A stretch of 64,000 nucleotides of DNA from Comamonas suwonensis (lineage in GTDB: Bacteria > Pseudomonadota > Gammaproteobacteria > Burkholderiales > Burkholderiaceae_C). Position 1 is the stretch's first letter, and the number at the start of each line of letters is the position of its first letter. Made by a program: the position numbers and the translations under genes. The stretch covers positions 44,951 to 108,950 of the forward strand of contig NZ_JABBCQ020000018.1 in NCBI RefSeq assembly GCF_012844455.2. The letters run 5' to 3'. Below the pieces are notes generated by a model that had not been told where the DNA came from, did no database searches, and worked only from the letters and a program-made list of their open reading frames with translations. Shown here piece after piece: positions 28,753 through 38,007 of this stretch.

Positions 28753-29322
28753 TTGGCCACAGAACAAGAACTGTCTGCATTCCTCAAAGGCGTAGAAAAG
28801 CGCGCGTTCAAGCGCAGCTTTTTTCACGTCCGCGATGAGGAGGCCGCCCTGGATATCGTGCAGGACAGCATGCTCAAGCTTTCCCAGCACTATGGTGACA
28901 AACCCATCAATGAGCTGCCCATGCTGTTTCAGCGCATTCTCTCGAACAGCACGCTGGACTGGTTCAGGCGCCAGAAGACGCAAAAAGCCCTGTTCACACA
29001 TTTCAGTGATCTGGAATCATCCTCAGACGATGACGGTGGCTTTGACTGGCTGGAGACCTACGCCACCAATGCCGACGAGGCCGCCGCTCACAATGTGGAA
29101 AGCCTGACTGAGCGCAAGCAGACGCTGCAAAGTATCGAAAAAGAAATACAAGAGCTTCCAACGCGTCAACGCGAAGCATTCCTCATGCGTTATTGGGAAG
29201 AGATGGATGTTGCGGAAACCGCTGCAGCCATGGGCTGCTCTGAAGGCAGTGTTAAAACACATTGCTTCCGCGCCATCCAAACATTGAGCAAGGCACTCAA
29301 GGCCAAAGGAATCGAGTTATGA
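28753..29322 (+). CDS. ECF-type RNA polymerase sigma factor
   Basis: This protein is about 189 residues from the TTG at 28753, which gives the usual N-terminus ATEQELSAFLKGVEKRAFK; a GTG at 28687 is also in frame. Region 2 includes RDEEAALDIVQDSMLKL. Region 4 has the HTH ELPTRQREAFLMRYWEEMDV and AAMGCSEGSVKTHCFRA. A DUF3619 gene starts within its stop codon and a DUF3106 gene follows. The short DUF3619 membrane protein could be the anti-sigma partner, but that is inference. Confidence 0.88.
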   Translation: MATEQELSAFLKGVEKRAFKRSFFHVRDEEAALDIVQDSMLKLSQHYGDKPINELPMLFQRILSNSTLDWFRRQKTQKALFTHFSDLESSSDDDGGFDWLETYATNADEAAAHNVESLTERKQTLQSIEKEIQELPTRQREAFLMRYWEEMDVAETAAAMGCSEGSVKTHCFRAIQTLSKALKAKGIEL

Positions 29323-29771
29323 AATCCGCGCCCACATTCCTGCAAGAACAGGCTGCCGACCGCTTCGCACGTCATATCACGGCCCGACTGAGCGAAGGCG
29401 AGGCTTTGCTCCCCTACGAAGTGACCGAGCGCCTGCGTGCTTCCCGCGAGAGGGCCGTCTCCGAACGCCGCCGCGAAGCGACAGTGCTGCACGCGCAAAC
29501 CAGCGCTGCAGCATCTTCCCAGGGCGGCACCCTGACCATGGGCAGCCCCAATGAAGGTACTGGCTGGTGGCGCGCAGTGATTTCGGCCATTCCTGTATTT
29601 GCGCTGATTGCAGGCTTGGTGATTTACAACGCGGACACTGAGCAAAGTATGCTTAGTGAAGTCACCGCAGTCGATACCGCTTTGCTCACTGATGATCTGC
29701 CCCCCGCTGCATACTCGGATCCAGGCTTTATTCAGTACCTCAAGACTTCTGCCTCCGCTTCAGAACACTAA
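29319..29771 (+). CDS. DUF3619 single-pass membrane protein
   Basis: This 150-residue protein has a soluble N-terminal part (about 1-80), one transmembrane segment near 86-104 (AVISAIPVFALIAGLVIY) and a short acidic periplasmic tail. The ATG overlaps the sigma factor stop (ATGA), so the pair is translationally coupled. The size, topology and coupling resemble anti-sigma factors of the RseA type, though the family has no assigned function that I know of. Confidence 0.8.
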   Translation: MKSAPTFLQEQAADRFARHITARLSEGEALLPYEVTERLRASRERAVSERRREATVLHAQTSAAASSQGGTLTMGSPNEGTGWWRAVISAIPVFALIAGLVIYNADTEQSMLSEVTAVDTALLTDDLPPAAYSDPGFIQYLKTSASASEH

Positions 29772-29794
29772 ACAGCCCGCCGCACCCTGCATTG

Positions 29795-30607
29795 ATGCCT
29801 ACTGAAAAGCGCTCCATTCTGAGTCCCAACAACACCGCCGCCGTCATGGCGGCGGTGTTGTTGATGGCTCTGTCCTGGACAGGATGGAATGTGGTGCAGC
29901 AAGTCAGGCTCGCGCCTAGCGCTGTGCCGCCTGCGACCATGGCTGCATCCAAGACCATGCATGTGGACCCATCCATGCGCCAGCGAGCCACGGCGCAAGC
30001 CTCTGGCCCGCGTTGGGCAGAACTTAGCAGCCATCAGCGCCAAGTACTTTCGCCGCTGGAAGAACGCTGGCCCATGGTTGGCTCGGTACAAAAACGCCGC
30101 TGGATTGCCCTGGCTGACGGTTTTGACAAGCTCAGCGAGCGCGAGCAGGAAAAGCTGCGTGACCGTATGGAATCATGGTCTGGCCTGAGCGCTGCTCAGC
30201 GCAATCAGGCCCGCCTGAACTTTGCTATCACGAACAGATTGGCGACAGACAAGCAAGCCCAGTGGGAGGCTTATCAGGCCCTGAGCGATGAAGAAAAGCG
30301 CTTGCTTGCCTCCCGCGCCGCCCCAAAAGTGGTGACAGCCGCCCCAGCCATCAAGCCAGTGGCACCCAAGAAGCTGGCGCGTATCCCTGCCGCCACAGCC
30401 ACGCCCAATACGGTGCCGAATCTACCCAAAATTCCGCCTGCCACCATTCACCACCCTCCGCCGCCCGTTCCCTCCACGCCTGCGATGGTGGAAACGCACC
30501 CGGTGCGCACGCCTTCCGTGATTGTGGAGACAGCACCGGTGGATATTCCACGTGCCACGCCTATCACTCTGCCGCCGCTGGATGCGCCAGCTCAAGACTC
30601 GCACTAA
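29795..30607 (+). CDS. DUF3106 proline-rich membrane-anchored protein
   Basis: This 270-residue protein has an N-terminal hydrophobic anchor at about 15-30, a helical DUF3106 core (WAELSSHQRQVLSPLEERW, then LSEREQEKLRDRMESW and LSDEEKRLLASR, about 75-170), and a long Pro-rich C-terminus (about 175-270). It is third in the sigma/DUF3619 operon. The core resembles periplasmic stress sensors that count helical repeats, but no function is established. A 16-bp perfect hairpin lies within its first codons. Confidence 0.8.
   Translation: MPTEKRSILSPNNTAAVMAAVLLMALSWTGWNVVQQVRLAPSAVPPATMAASKTMHVDPSMRQRATAQASGPRWAELSSHQRQVLSPLEERWPMVGSVQKRRWIALADGFDKLSEREQEKLRDRMESWSGLSAAQRNQARLNFAITNRLATDKQAQWEAYQALSDEEKRLLASRAAPKVVTAAPAIKPVAPKKLARIPAATATPNTVPNLPKIPPATIHHPPPPVPSTPAMVETHPVRTPSVIVETAPVDIPRATPITLPPLDAPAQDSH
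29827..29863. repeat. perfect 16-bp inverted repeat inside the start of the DUF3106 gene
   Basis: CAACAACACCGCCGCC (29827-29842) and its exact complement (29848-29863) flank a 5-base loop, 32 bases after the ATG. In mRNA this is a very stable hairpin in the region where ribosomes clear the start. Confidence 0.85.
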
Positions 30608-30670
30608 TCTAGCTCTGTGATGCAGTGGTCAGAGCCTCAAAATTGCTGAGTCGCCACCTACAATGCCTTC

Positions 30671-31219
30671 ATGCAGCAAGATATTTCGATTGATGATGGC
30701 AGCGCAACACCCTCAAAGACTCCTGATTTCATAGCTCCAAGCCTGCGCCGCAGAATGGCCTGCTGGCTTTATGAAGGCATGCTGCTGTTTGGCGTGGTGT
30801 TTATTGCTGGCTATCTGTTTAGCACGTTGTCCCAGACCCGCAATGCGCTCGACAACCGCCACTTGCTGCAAGCTTTCATGATGGTGGTGCTCGGGATTTA
30901 CTTTGTCTGGTTCTGGAGCAAGGGTCAGACACTGGCCATGAAGACCTGGCATATCCGCGTGGTGGATGCCCAAGGCCGTCCTTTGACCCAGACCCGCGCC
31001 CTGCTGCGCTATGCCGCTAGCTGGATGTGGTGGCTGCCGCCTCTGGCTGTGCTCTACCCCTTGGGCCTTCCGCCTCTGGAAGTAATGGTGCTAATGCTGG
31101 GCTGGATTCTGATCTGGGCCCTGCTCAGCCGCTTTCACCCTAAAAAACAGTTCTGGCATGACGCCTGGGCTGGCACCCAGCTGGTTCATCAGGCCCCCGC
31201 ACCTAAACGCATCCGCTGA
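30671..31219 (+). CDS. RDD-family membrane protein
   Basis: This 182-residue protein has about four hydrophobic helices. The RDD signature is near residues 24-30 (SLRRRMACWLYEGMLL), and the second conserved stretch is GQTLAMKTWHIRVVDAQGRPLT near 86-107. RDD proteins are small membrane proteins of mostly unknown or proposed transport roles. It begins about 60 bases after the DUF3106 gene and is followed at 11 bases by dgkA. Confidence 0.87.
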   Translation: MQQDISIDDGSATPSKTPDFIAPSLRRRMACWLYEGMLLFGVVFIAGYLFSTLSQTRNALDNRHLLQAFMMVVLGIYFVWFWSKGQTLAMKTWHIRVVDAQGRPLTQTRALLRYAASWMWWLPPLAVLYPLGLPPLEVMVLMLGWILIWALLSRFHPKKQFWHDAWAGTQLVHQAPAPKRIR

Positions 31220-31230
31220 TTTTGCTCTGC

Positions 31231-31629
31231 ATGACCTCTTCAACACCCGATCCCGTCAATCCCCAGAAAAGCCGCACCGGTCTTTCTCGCGTGCTGCATG
31301 CAGGCGCCTATTCGCTGGCGGGCCTGAAGGCCGGCTGGTATGAAAAAGCCTTTCAGCAAGAGGCCATCTGCGCTTTTGTCATGATTCCTGCGGCCTTCTG
31401 GCTGGGGACCACCTGGGAGCAGGTGGCCCTGCTGGCCGCAACGGTCACACTGGTTCTCATCGTCGAGCTGCTCAACACCGGCATTGAAGCCGCTATTGAC
31501 CGCATTGGTCCCGAGTGGCATGAGCTGTCCAAAAAAGCCAAAGACATGGGCAGCGCCGCTGTCTTACTGTCGCTATGCCTTTGCGGCACCGTCTGGGCTG
31601 CCGCCATTTACAACCGATTCATTGCATGA
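31231..31629 (+). CDS. dgkA: diacylglycerol kinase
   Basis: This 132-residue trimeric inner-membrane kinase recycles diacylglycerol to phosphatidic acid. It has the signature VELLNTGIEAAIDRIG with catalytic Glu and metal-binding residues near 78-93, and three membrane helices. The N-terminal about 20 residues are longer than in E. coli. The LOG-family gene starts inside its stop codon, so the two are coupled. Confidence 0.94.
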   Translation: MTSSTPDPVNPQKSRTGLSRVLHAGAYSLAGLKAGWYEKAFQQEAICAFVMIPAAFWLGTTWEQVALLAATVTLVLIVELLNTGIEAAIDRIGPEWHELSKKAKDMGSAAVLLSLCLCGTVWAAAIYNRFIA

Positions 31630-32219
31630 CTACTCCAGCCTTCTCCATCTGCGTGTACTGCGGCTCGCGCCCCGGTACCAACCCTCAATTTACCGAAGTC
31701 GCAAAGGCTGTTGGCCGCTGGATTGGCGAACGCGGCGGTCAGCTTGTCTATGGCGGCGGGCGCAGCGGCCTGATGGGCGTGGTTGCTGAAGCCACTCAGC
31801 AGGCAGGCGGCCGTGTGATCGGCATCATTCCTCAGGCACTGGTCGATAAAGAACTGGCCAATCAAGCCTGCGACGAACTGCATATCGTCAAGAACATGCA
31901 CGAGCGCAAGGCCATGATGGCCGAGCGCAGCGATGTCTTTGTGGCCCTGCCCGGCGGCATTGGCACCTTTGAAGAGCTGTTTGAAGTCTGGACCTGGCGC
32001 CAGTTGGGCTATCACGACAAGCCCATCGGCATCCTCAATGTAGATGGCTATTACGACACCATGCTGCAGTTTCTGCAGTCCTGCGTCAGCAGCGAATTCA
32101 TGGGTGAGTGGCAGATGGGGCTGATTGAAAGCGGCTCTGACACGAATGCACTGCTGCAAAATCTGGTGCAGAACGCAGGCACGCGCATGGAGACCGCCAA
32201 TCTGCGCTCTGTGATCTGA
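31626..32219 (+). CDS. LOG-family nucleotide phosphoribohydrolase (TIGR00730)
   Basis: This 197-residue Rossmann-fold protein has the LOG signature GGGRSGLMG near 39-47 and PGGIGTFEELFE near 104-115. LOG proteins release cytokinin-type bases from nucleoside monophosphates in plants and their associates; in free-living bacteria they act as AMP/pyrimidine nucleosidase-like enzymes. Overlap with dgkA suggests one transcript. Confidence 0.9.
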   Translation: MTTPAFSICVYCGSRPGTNPQFTEVAKAVGRWIGERGGQLVYGGGRSGLMGVVAEATQQAGGRVIGIIPQALVDKELANQACDELHIVKNMHERKAMMAERSDVFVALPGGIGTFEELFEVWTWRQLGYHDKPIGILNVDGYYDTMLQFLQSCVSSEFMGEWQMGLIESGSDTNALLQNLVQNAGTRMETANLRSVI

Positions 32220-32300
32220 TACCCCTAGGGCAGCTTTGCTACAGGGCAGCCTTTGCTGGCGTCTATCTGATAGCTCGCTTCAGTTTTACCGGCCTGAACA

Positions 32301-32329
32301 AAAAAGCCAGACTCAAGGTCTGGCTTTTT
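32301..32329. terminator. bidirectional terminator between LOG gene and glnB
   Basis: The stem AAAAAGCCAGAC/GTCTGGCTTTTT with a 5-base loop serves both converging genes. Confidence 0.92.
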
Positions 32330-32351
32330 GCTGGGTGCGTGGCATGACGGC

Positions 32352-32702
<351 letters not shown>

Positions 32703-32741
32703 TCAATAGATTGAAATCGGCAACGCACCAGAGGCTGGGCC

Positions 32742-34382
32742 TCAGGCACGGAATTTGTTGGTTATCGGGTAGCGCCAGTCTTTGCCAAAACTGCGCCCCG
32801 TCACGCGTGGGCCGACGGGTGCCTGGCGACGCTTGTGCTCATTGATTTGTATCAGACGCGTGACGCGCTCCACATCAGCGACCGCAAAACCCTTGGCTAC
32901 GATGGAGCTTACGCTTTCATTATTTTCCATGTAGTGCATGACGATAGCGTCCAGCACCTCGTAGTCAGGCAGGCTGTCCTGATCTTTCTGGTCCGGGCGC
33001 AACTCGGCACTGGGCGGGCGCGTAATGATGCGATCGGGGATGGGATCAAGTCCCGTGCCAAACGGGTCATGGGCATTGCGCCAGCGCGCCAGCGCAAAAA
33101 CTTCGGTCTTGAGTACATCCTTGATGACAGCAAAACCGCCGGCCATATCGCCATAAAGCGTGCAGTACCCGGTCGACATTTCGCTTTTGTTACCCGTGGT
33201 CAGCACCATATGACCAAACTTGTTGCTCATGGCCATGAGCAATGTGCCGCGAATGCGCGCCTGCAGGTTTTCTTCAGTCGTGTCTTCAGCACGGCCCGCA
33301 AATGTGGTGGTCAGCGCGGCCTTGAAGGCCTCGAACTGGGGCGCAATATCAATTTCTTCGTGCTGCACGCCCACGCGCTCAGACATTTCACGGGCATCCA
33401 GCCAGCTGATGTCGGCCGTGTAGGGCGAAGGCATCATCACCGTGCGCACCTTGTCTGCGCCCAGCGCGTCCACCGCAATCGACAGCACCAGCGCCGAATC
33501 CATGCCGCCCGACAAGCCGATGAGCGCACCGGGGAAGCGGTTCTTGCCCACATAGTCGCGCACGGCCAGCACCAGCGCAGACCACAAAGCGTGGTGGTGG
33601 CTGAGTTGGGGCTTGACTTCGCCCATCAGACTGACACGACCGTCCACCAGATGGGCAGCCACCTGCGGCAAGTCTTCTTCAAAAGCCGCGGCGCGTGCAG
33701 CCAGTTGGCCATTGGCCTCTATGGCAAACGAGCCACCGTCAAAAACAATTTCGTCCTGCCCACCCACCAGGTGGGAATAGATCACAGGCACTGCATTTTC
33801 AATAGCACGTTGCGCAATTACTGTCTCGCGCTCAATCGGTTTTCCGCTGTGAAATGGCGATGCATTGATGACCACCAGCAATTGCGCGCCAGCGGCCACG
33901 GCAGCTTGGGCCGGGCCTGCGTGCCAGGCGTCTTCGCAAATCAGCAGGCCAACCTGAACGCCAGCCACATCCACCACGCAAGGCGTACTGCCCACGGCGA
34001 AGTAGCGCTGCTCATCAAACACGCCGAAATTGGGCAGCAACTGCTTGAAGTAATGGGCAATTGGCTGACCATCACACAGCACGCTGGCGGCGTTGAACAG
34101 CTTTCCCTCATCACGCTGCGGGTGACCGATGACCAGCACCAGCCCCGGCCATTGAGCGCTGGCGGCCTGCAGCTCTAGCAGCGCGGCAGCGCAGGCATCA
34201 AGGAATGCGGGGCGCAAATAAAGGTCTTCAGCCGCATAGCCGCACAAAGCAAGCTCGGGGGTGAGCAACAGGCGGGCACCGTTGGCATAAGCGTCAGCAG
34301 CGGCGGCAATGATTTTCTGGACATTGCCAGAGAGGTCACCCACGACAAAATTGCGTTGGGCACAGCAGATAGAAAGCGTCAT
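32742..34382 (-). CDS. nadE: glutamine-dependent NAD+ synthase
   Basis: This 546-residue protein has an N-terminal nitrilase-type glutaminase domain (Glu in TPELALCGY, Lys in KQLLPNFGVFDE, Cys in LLICEDAWH) and a C-terminal NAD synthetase domain with the P-loop LIGLSGGMDSALVLSI near 285-300. It amidates nicotinate adenine dinucleotide. The start MTLSICCAQRN at 34382 matches the family; the frame extends 14 codons upstream. It is divergent from the GNAT gene and leads into glnB. Confidence 0.96.
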   Translation of the reverse strand: MTLSICCAQRNFVVGDLSGNVQKIIAAAADAYANGARLLLTPELALCGYAAEDLYLRPAFLDACAAALLELQAASAQWPGLVLVIGHPQRDEGKLFNAASVLCDGQPIAHYFKQLLPNFGVFDEQRYFAVGSTPCVVDVAGVQVGLLICEDAWHAGPAQAAVAAGAQLLVVINASPFHSGKPIERETVIAQRAIENAVPVIYSHLVGGQDEIVFDGGSFAIEANGQLAARAAAFEEDLPQVAAHLVDGRVSLMGEVKPQLSHHHALWSALVLAVRDYVGKNRFPGALIGLSGGMDSALVLSIAVDALGADKVRTVMMPSPYTADISWLDAREMSERVGVQHEEIDIAPQFEAFKAALTTTFAGRAEDTTEENLQARIRGTLLMAMSNKFGHMVLTTGNKSEMSTGYCTLYGDMAGGFAVIKDVLKTEVFALARWRNAHDPFGTGLDPIPDRIITRPPSAELRPDQKDQDSLPDYEVLDAIVMHYMENNESVSSIVAKGFAVADVERVTRLIQINEHKRRQAPVGPRVTGRSFGKDWRYPITNKFRA

Positions 34383-34431
34383 GAAAAGCAAGCTAGGCGG
34401 TGAGGCTACCGGCGCCCGCGACAATCAGGGC

Positions 34432-35700
34432 ATGGCCGAAAACACAATTATCACTCGCGTGCTCACCAGCGTGCAGCAGCTGGACGCACAAAACTGGAAT
34501 GCGCTGCTGGCCTCTCAGTCCACGCCCACGCCGTTCATGCGGCACGAATACCTGGCCGCCATGGAGCAAAGCGGCAGCGCCACGCCTGAAACGGGCTGGG
34601 TCATACGGGTCATCACCATCTGGGACCAAGGCGAATTACTCGCCGCCTGCCCCCTCTATATCAAGAACCATTCTTACGGGGAATATGTGTTTGACTGGGC
34701 CTGGGCCCGCGCTTACGAGCAGCATGGCCTGCCCTACTACCCCAAGGCGGTGATGGCCGTGCCTTTCACACCCGTACCCGGCTCGCGCCTTTTGGCGCGC
34801 ACGCAGGCGCTGCGCCTGGCGCTGGTGCAGGCCATACAGGAATGGGCAGAGTCACTGCAGCTGTCATCACTGCACCTGCTGTTTGGGGATACGGATGACC
34901 TGGCTGCCTGCGCCGCAGCAGGCTGGATGCAGCGCAGCACGGTGCAGTTTCACTGGACGAACAAGGCCTCCACGCGCCCCGAAGAATTGACAAATACGGC
35001 CTCCAGCGAAGCCATTGCCTGGCGTGACTTTGACGACTTCCTGGCCTCGCTCAATCAGGAAAAGCGCAAAAAAATTCGACAAGAACGCCGCAAGGTGCGC
35101 GATGCCGGTGTGAGCTTCAGAGTCATGGAAGGCAACAACATCAGCGCGGAGGACTGGAATTTTTTCTACCGCTGCTACGAACGCACTTATCTGGAACATG
35201 GCAACGCCCCCTATCTGTCGCCCGCATTTTTTGAAGCAATGGCTGACACCATGCCTGAGAACTGGGTAATGTTCATTGCCGAGCACGAGGGCCAAGCCAT
35301 CGCCTCAAGTTTGATAGCTGTCAGCGCGAGTGAAGCAACCACTTCAGCATCAAACCCTTCAATTAACGATGCAAACAAGGCGCAAGCAGCTATCAATAAC
35401 AGAGTGGCCTATGGCCGCTACTGGGGCGCATTGCAGCGCGTGGACAGCCTGCACTTTGAAGCCTGCTACTACCAGCCCCTTGAATGGTGTATTGCCAACG
35501 GCATTGCACGCTTTGAAGGCGGCGCGCAAGGTGAGCACAAAATGGCCCGCGCCCTGCTGCCGATAGAAACGCCCAGTGCCCACTGGGTGGCCCACCCAGC
35601 TTTTGCCGATGCCATTGCCCGCTTTTTGCAGCGCGAAGGCGAAGGCATGGCCGACTATGTGCAAGACCTCAAGACACACAGCCCTCTGCGCAAAGCATGA
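34432..35700 (+). CDS. GNAT-fold acyltransferase of the DUF482/peptidogalycan type with repeat insertion
   Basis: This protein is about 422 residues. Family features include the N-terminal WNALLASQSTPTPFMRHEYL, YVFDWAWARAYEQHGLPYYP near 85-105, the basic LNQEKRKKIRQERRKV near 205-220, and C-terminal FEGGAQGEHKMARAL. These match a FemABX-like group with unknown substrate. About 30 residues (roughly 293-323, Ser/Asn/Ala-rich) are encoded by two inverted copies of the dispersed repeat and interrupt the domain in frame before NRVAYGRYWG. An ATG at 34381 is an alternative start. Confidence 0.85.
   Translation: MAENTIITRVLTSVQQLDAQNWNALLASQSTPTPFMRHEYLAAMEQSGSATPETGWVIRVITIWDQGELLAACPLYIKNHSYGEYVFDWAWARAYEQHGLPYYPKAVMAVPFTPVPGSRLLARTQALRLALVQAIQEWAESLQLSSLHLLFGDTDDLAACAAAGWMQRSTVQFHWTNKASTRPEELTNTASSEAIAWRDFDDFLASLNQEKRKKIRQERRKVRDAGVSFRVMEGNNISAEDWNFFYRCYERTYLEHGNAPYLSPAFFEAMADTMPENWVMFIAEHEGQAIASSLIAVSASEATTSASNPSINDANKAQAAINNRVAYGRYWGALQRVDSLHFEACYYQPLEWCIANGIARFEGGAQGEHKMARALLPIETPSAHWVAHPAFADAIARFLQREGEGMADYVQDLKTHSPLRKA
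35310..35398. repeat. dispersed repeat pair (copies 5a and 5b) inserted in frame in the GNAT gene
   Basis: The left end reads TTTGATAGCTGTCAGCGCG forward. The right end reads GCGCAAGCAGCTATCAA, the same motif inverted. Together they span about 89 bases and add about 30 codons without breaking the gene. Confidence 0.65.
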
Positions 35701-35731
35701 TTTCAGGCAAGGCCAACAATCTCAGAGGCAC

Positions 35732-35757
35732 AAAAAAGGTCGCCTTGCAGCGACCTT
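35732..35757 (-). terminator. terminator after chemoreceptor 1
   Basis: The stem AAGGTCGC/GCGACCTT has a 6-base loop and is followed on the minus strand by a T run. It lies 24 bases past the chemoreceptor stop and between convergent genes. Confidence 0.85.
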
Positions 35758-35780
35758 AAAGTTCAGACCCTCGGAGACAT

Positions 35781-37547
35781 TCAGAAAGTTTCCCAATCGT
35801 CCTCGTTGAGCGACGATTTACGCTGACTGCGATTGGGTGCTGGCTCAGTAGCCGCTCTGCCCATCAAAGACTGGGGCGCGGTTTGCATCGGTGCAGGGCG
35901 AGCTCCCACGCGGGGAGTTGACGCCACGCGCGAGTGAGTGTTCGAGGCCGCTGCGGAACTGGCCACCGCACGTGCCGTCACCTTGACGGCTTGCTCATAC
36001 ATGGCGCTGGCGGGCAACTGGAACACGGCCACGGCCTGCACCAGATCTTGCGCCTGCTTGCGCAGCGCACCTGCGGCGGCAGCGCTTTCCTCGACCAGTG
36101 CCGCGTTTTGCTGCGTGGTCTGATCCATCTGGGTCACCGCTTCGCCCACCTGAGCCACGCCCTGGCTTTGTTCCTGGCTGGCAGCGCTGATCTCGGCCAT
36201 CAAGTCCGTCACGCGGCGAATGGCCGAAACGATGTCCGCCATGGTGGTGCCGGCCTTGTCCACCAGTTGGGTCCCTTGCTCCACACGCTGCACGCTGGTC
36301 GTAATCAGACCCTTGATTTCCTTGGCGGCCTCGGCGCTGCGCTGGGCCAGCGTGCGCACCTCGCCGGCCACCACGGCAAAGCCTCGGCCTTGCTCACCGG
36401 CGCGGGCGGCTTCCACCGCTGCGTTCAACGCCAGAATATTGGTCTGGAAGGCGATGGAGTCAATGACCGAAATGATGTCGGCAATCTGATGGCTGCTGTT
36501 GTTGATGCCCTTCATAGTCTCAACCACTTCAGCCACCACCGCACCGCCTTGGGCAGCCACTTGCGAGGCATTTACCGCCATCTGGTTGGCTGCACGGGCG
36601 TTATCCGCGTTCTGGCGCACGGTGGAGCCCAGTTGCTCCATGGACGCTGCGGTTTCTTCCAGCGCGCTGGCCTGTTCTTCTGTGCGGCTGGACAGATCGG
36701 CATTGCCCGATGCAATCTGCGCACTGGCCGATGCCACACCTTCTGCGTTCTGGCGCACGCTGCGCACGGTCTGCACCAGGCTGTGTTGCATGCGCTCCAG
36801 CGCATTGAGCAGCTGACCGGTTTCATCCTGGCGTTCCACATGAATGGTGCCGCTCAAGTCACCATTGGCCACACGGTCTGCGGCTTGCACGGCTTGCAGC
36901 AACGGCGCACGAATGGAACGCACCAGCAAGATACCGGCAATCACGGCGACCAGTACAGCAATGGCGGCCACAATAATCAGCATGCTCACAGCCCGCTCAT
37001 AAACCCGCTCCGAAGCCTGCGTCTCATCCTTGGCTACCTGGCTGTTGTAATGGATGAGCTTTTGCAATGTCTCCGATGATGCGTTGTAGAGCTTCAGCGA
37101 CTCGGCGCCCAGCAATTGCTTGGCCTGCTCTTTATCGCCACGGCGCGAAACCTCGAACAGCTGTTTGTTTGCTTCAACATAGCGCTCTCGCTCGCGCAGA
37201 AACTGGGTGTAAAGCTCGCGCTCCTGATTGGTAACAATCAAGGGCTCGTAAAGCTTCTTCGCTTCGACCAGATGCTTTTGCAATTGCTCGAACTGAGCTT
37301 CCACCTGAGCTATATAGGCAGGCTCGTCATTATTGACATGCCGCAACTCCAACAAACGCGTGCGTGCCAGATCGGTATTGAGGGTATTGATCACCTCCAC
37401 ACTCGGCAGCGCGTTGCCGGTGATTGTTTCCGCACTGGAGCGCATGGAGCGCAGCTGCAGCAGTGCCATTGAAACCACGACCAGCAGAAGCACCAGCAGA
37501 ATCCCGAAAGTACCCAGAATGCGCGTGGAGATTTTGACGTTCTTCAT
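35781..37547 (-). CDS. methyl-accepting chemotaxis protein
   Basis: This chemoreceptor of about 588 residues has an N-terminal transmembrane helix (11-31), a four-helix-bundle periplasmic sensor (about 32-185), a second transmembrane helix (near 190-212), HAMP, and the cytoplasmic coiled coil with the highly conserved hairpin tip [30 protein letters not shown] (here seen as [20 protein letters not shown]). It ends in DWETF, a CheR-docking pentapeptide like NWETF of E. coli Tar/Tsr. The ligand is unknown. The downstream halves of this and the next receptor are nearly identical. Confidence 0.95.
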   Translation of the reverse strand: MKNVKISTRILGTFGILLVLLLVVVSMALLQLRSMRSSAETITGNALPSVEVINTLNTDLARTRLLELRHVNNDEPAYIAQVEAQFEQLQKHLVEAKKLYEPLIVTNQERELYTQFLRERERYVEANKQLFEVSRRGDKEQAKQLLGAESLKLYNASSETLQKLIHYNSQVAKDETQASERVYERAVSMLIIVAAIAVLVAVIAGILLVRSIRAPLLQAVQAADRVANGDLSGTIHVERQDETGQLLNALERMQHSLVQTVRSVRQNAEGVASASAQIASGNADLSSRTEEQASALEETAASMEQLGSTVRQNADNARAANQMAVNASQVAAQGGAVVAEVVETMKGINNSSHQIADIISVIDSIAFQTNILALNAAVEAARAGEQGRGFAVVAGEVRTLAQRSAEAAKEIKGLITTSVQRVEQGTQLVDKAGTTMADIVSAIRRVTDLMAEISAASQEQSQGVAQVGEAVTQMDQTTQQNAALVEESAAAAGALRKQAQDLVQAVAVFQLPASAMYEQAVKVTARAVASSAAASNTHSRVASTPRVGARPAPMQTAPQSLMGRAATEPAPNRSQRKSSLNEDDWETF

Positions 37548-37871
37548 ATATTGCACTGCCCTTTTTTCCGATCAGGTTTGTCTCAACCTATCTGGTATTA
37601 GCGTTTACACATGCAGAGAATCAGCTGCCTGCAACATGTGCACCTAAAAATCTTTCACCCACCGAAATAATCTAAAAAGCAATTCAGAAACAGTCTAATT
37701 TGTTTTCAATTGTTTCAAATTCCATATTTCCTGCATATCAATAACCACCTACAAACAAGCAAGACCAGTCCTACAAAACACAGGGGAGGTTTTCGTCATC
37801 ACTCCAATATCCGGCGCAATTTTCAAACTTATTAACTTTGGGCTTTCCACACAATGGCTCAAATCTTCACC
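37548..37871 (-). other. AT-rich leader of chemoreceptor 1
   Basis: This is an A/T-rich stretch without genes, likely the promoter and 5' leader of the receptor at 37547. A perfect FNR-type box lies at its upstream edge. I cannot fix the -10 element. Confidence 0.4.
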
Positions 37872-37891
37872 GTCTTGATGCACATCAAGAC
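37872..37891. promoter_or_regulatory. perfect FNR/ANR-type binding site
   Basis: The 20-base palindrome GTCTTGATGCACATCAAGAC contains TTGAT-N4-ATCAA (37875-37888), an exact match to the FNR consensus. It lies upstream of the chemoreceptor at 37547 and may tie that receptor to oxygen limitation. It is about 330 bases from the start codon, so a long leader would be needed. Confidence 0.55.
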
Positions 37892-37910
37892 AAAAGCAAA
37901 GAAGCCATAC

Positions 37911-37945
37911 AAAAAGCCCCGGCTGCTCGCGCAAGGCCGGGGCTT
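37911..37945 (-). terminator. terminator after chemoreceptor 2
   Basis: The stem AGCCCCGGC/GCCGGGGCT is followed on the minus strand by five T. It lies about 60 bases past the receptor stop. Confidence 0.88.
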
Positions 37946-38007
37946 GTGATGGTCGCTATGTGCTTTTGCCAGCACTCAAGGCATCGTTTAACGCAGTCGC
38001 GTCATAT

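Noticed and set aside
32835..34178. 447-codon open frame opposite nadE
   Set aside because: It is antisense to a well-supported gene and has no domain or start signal.
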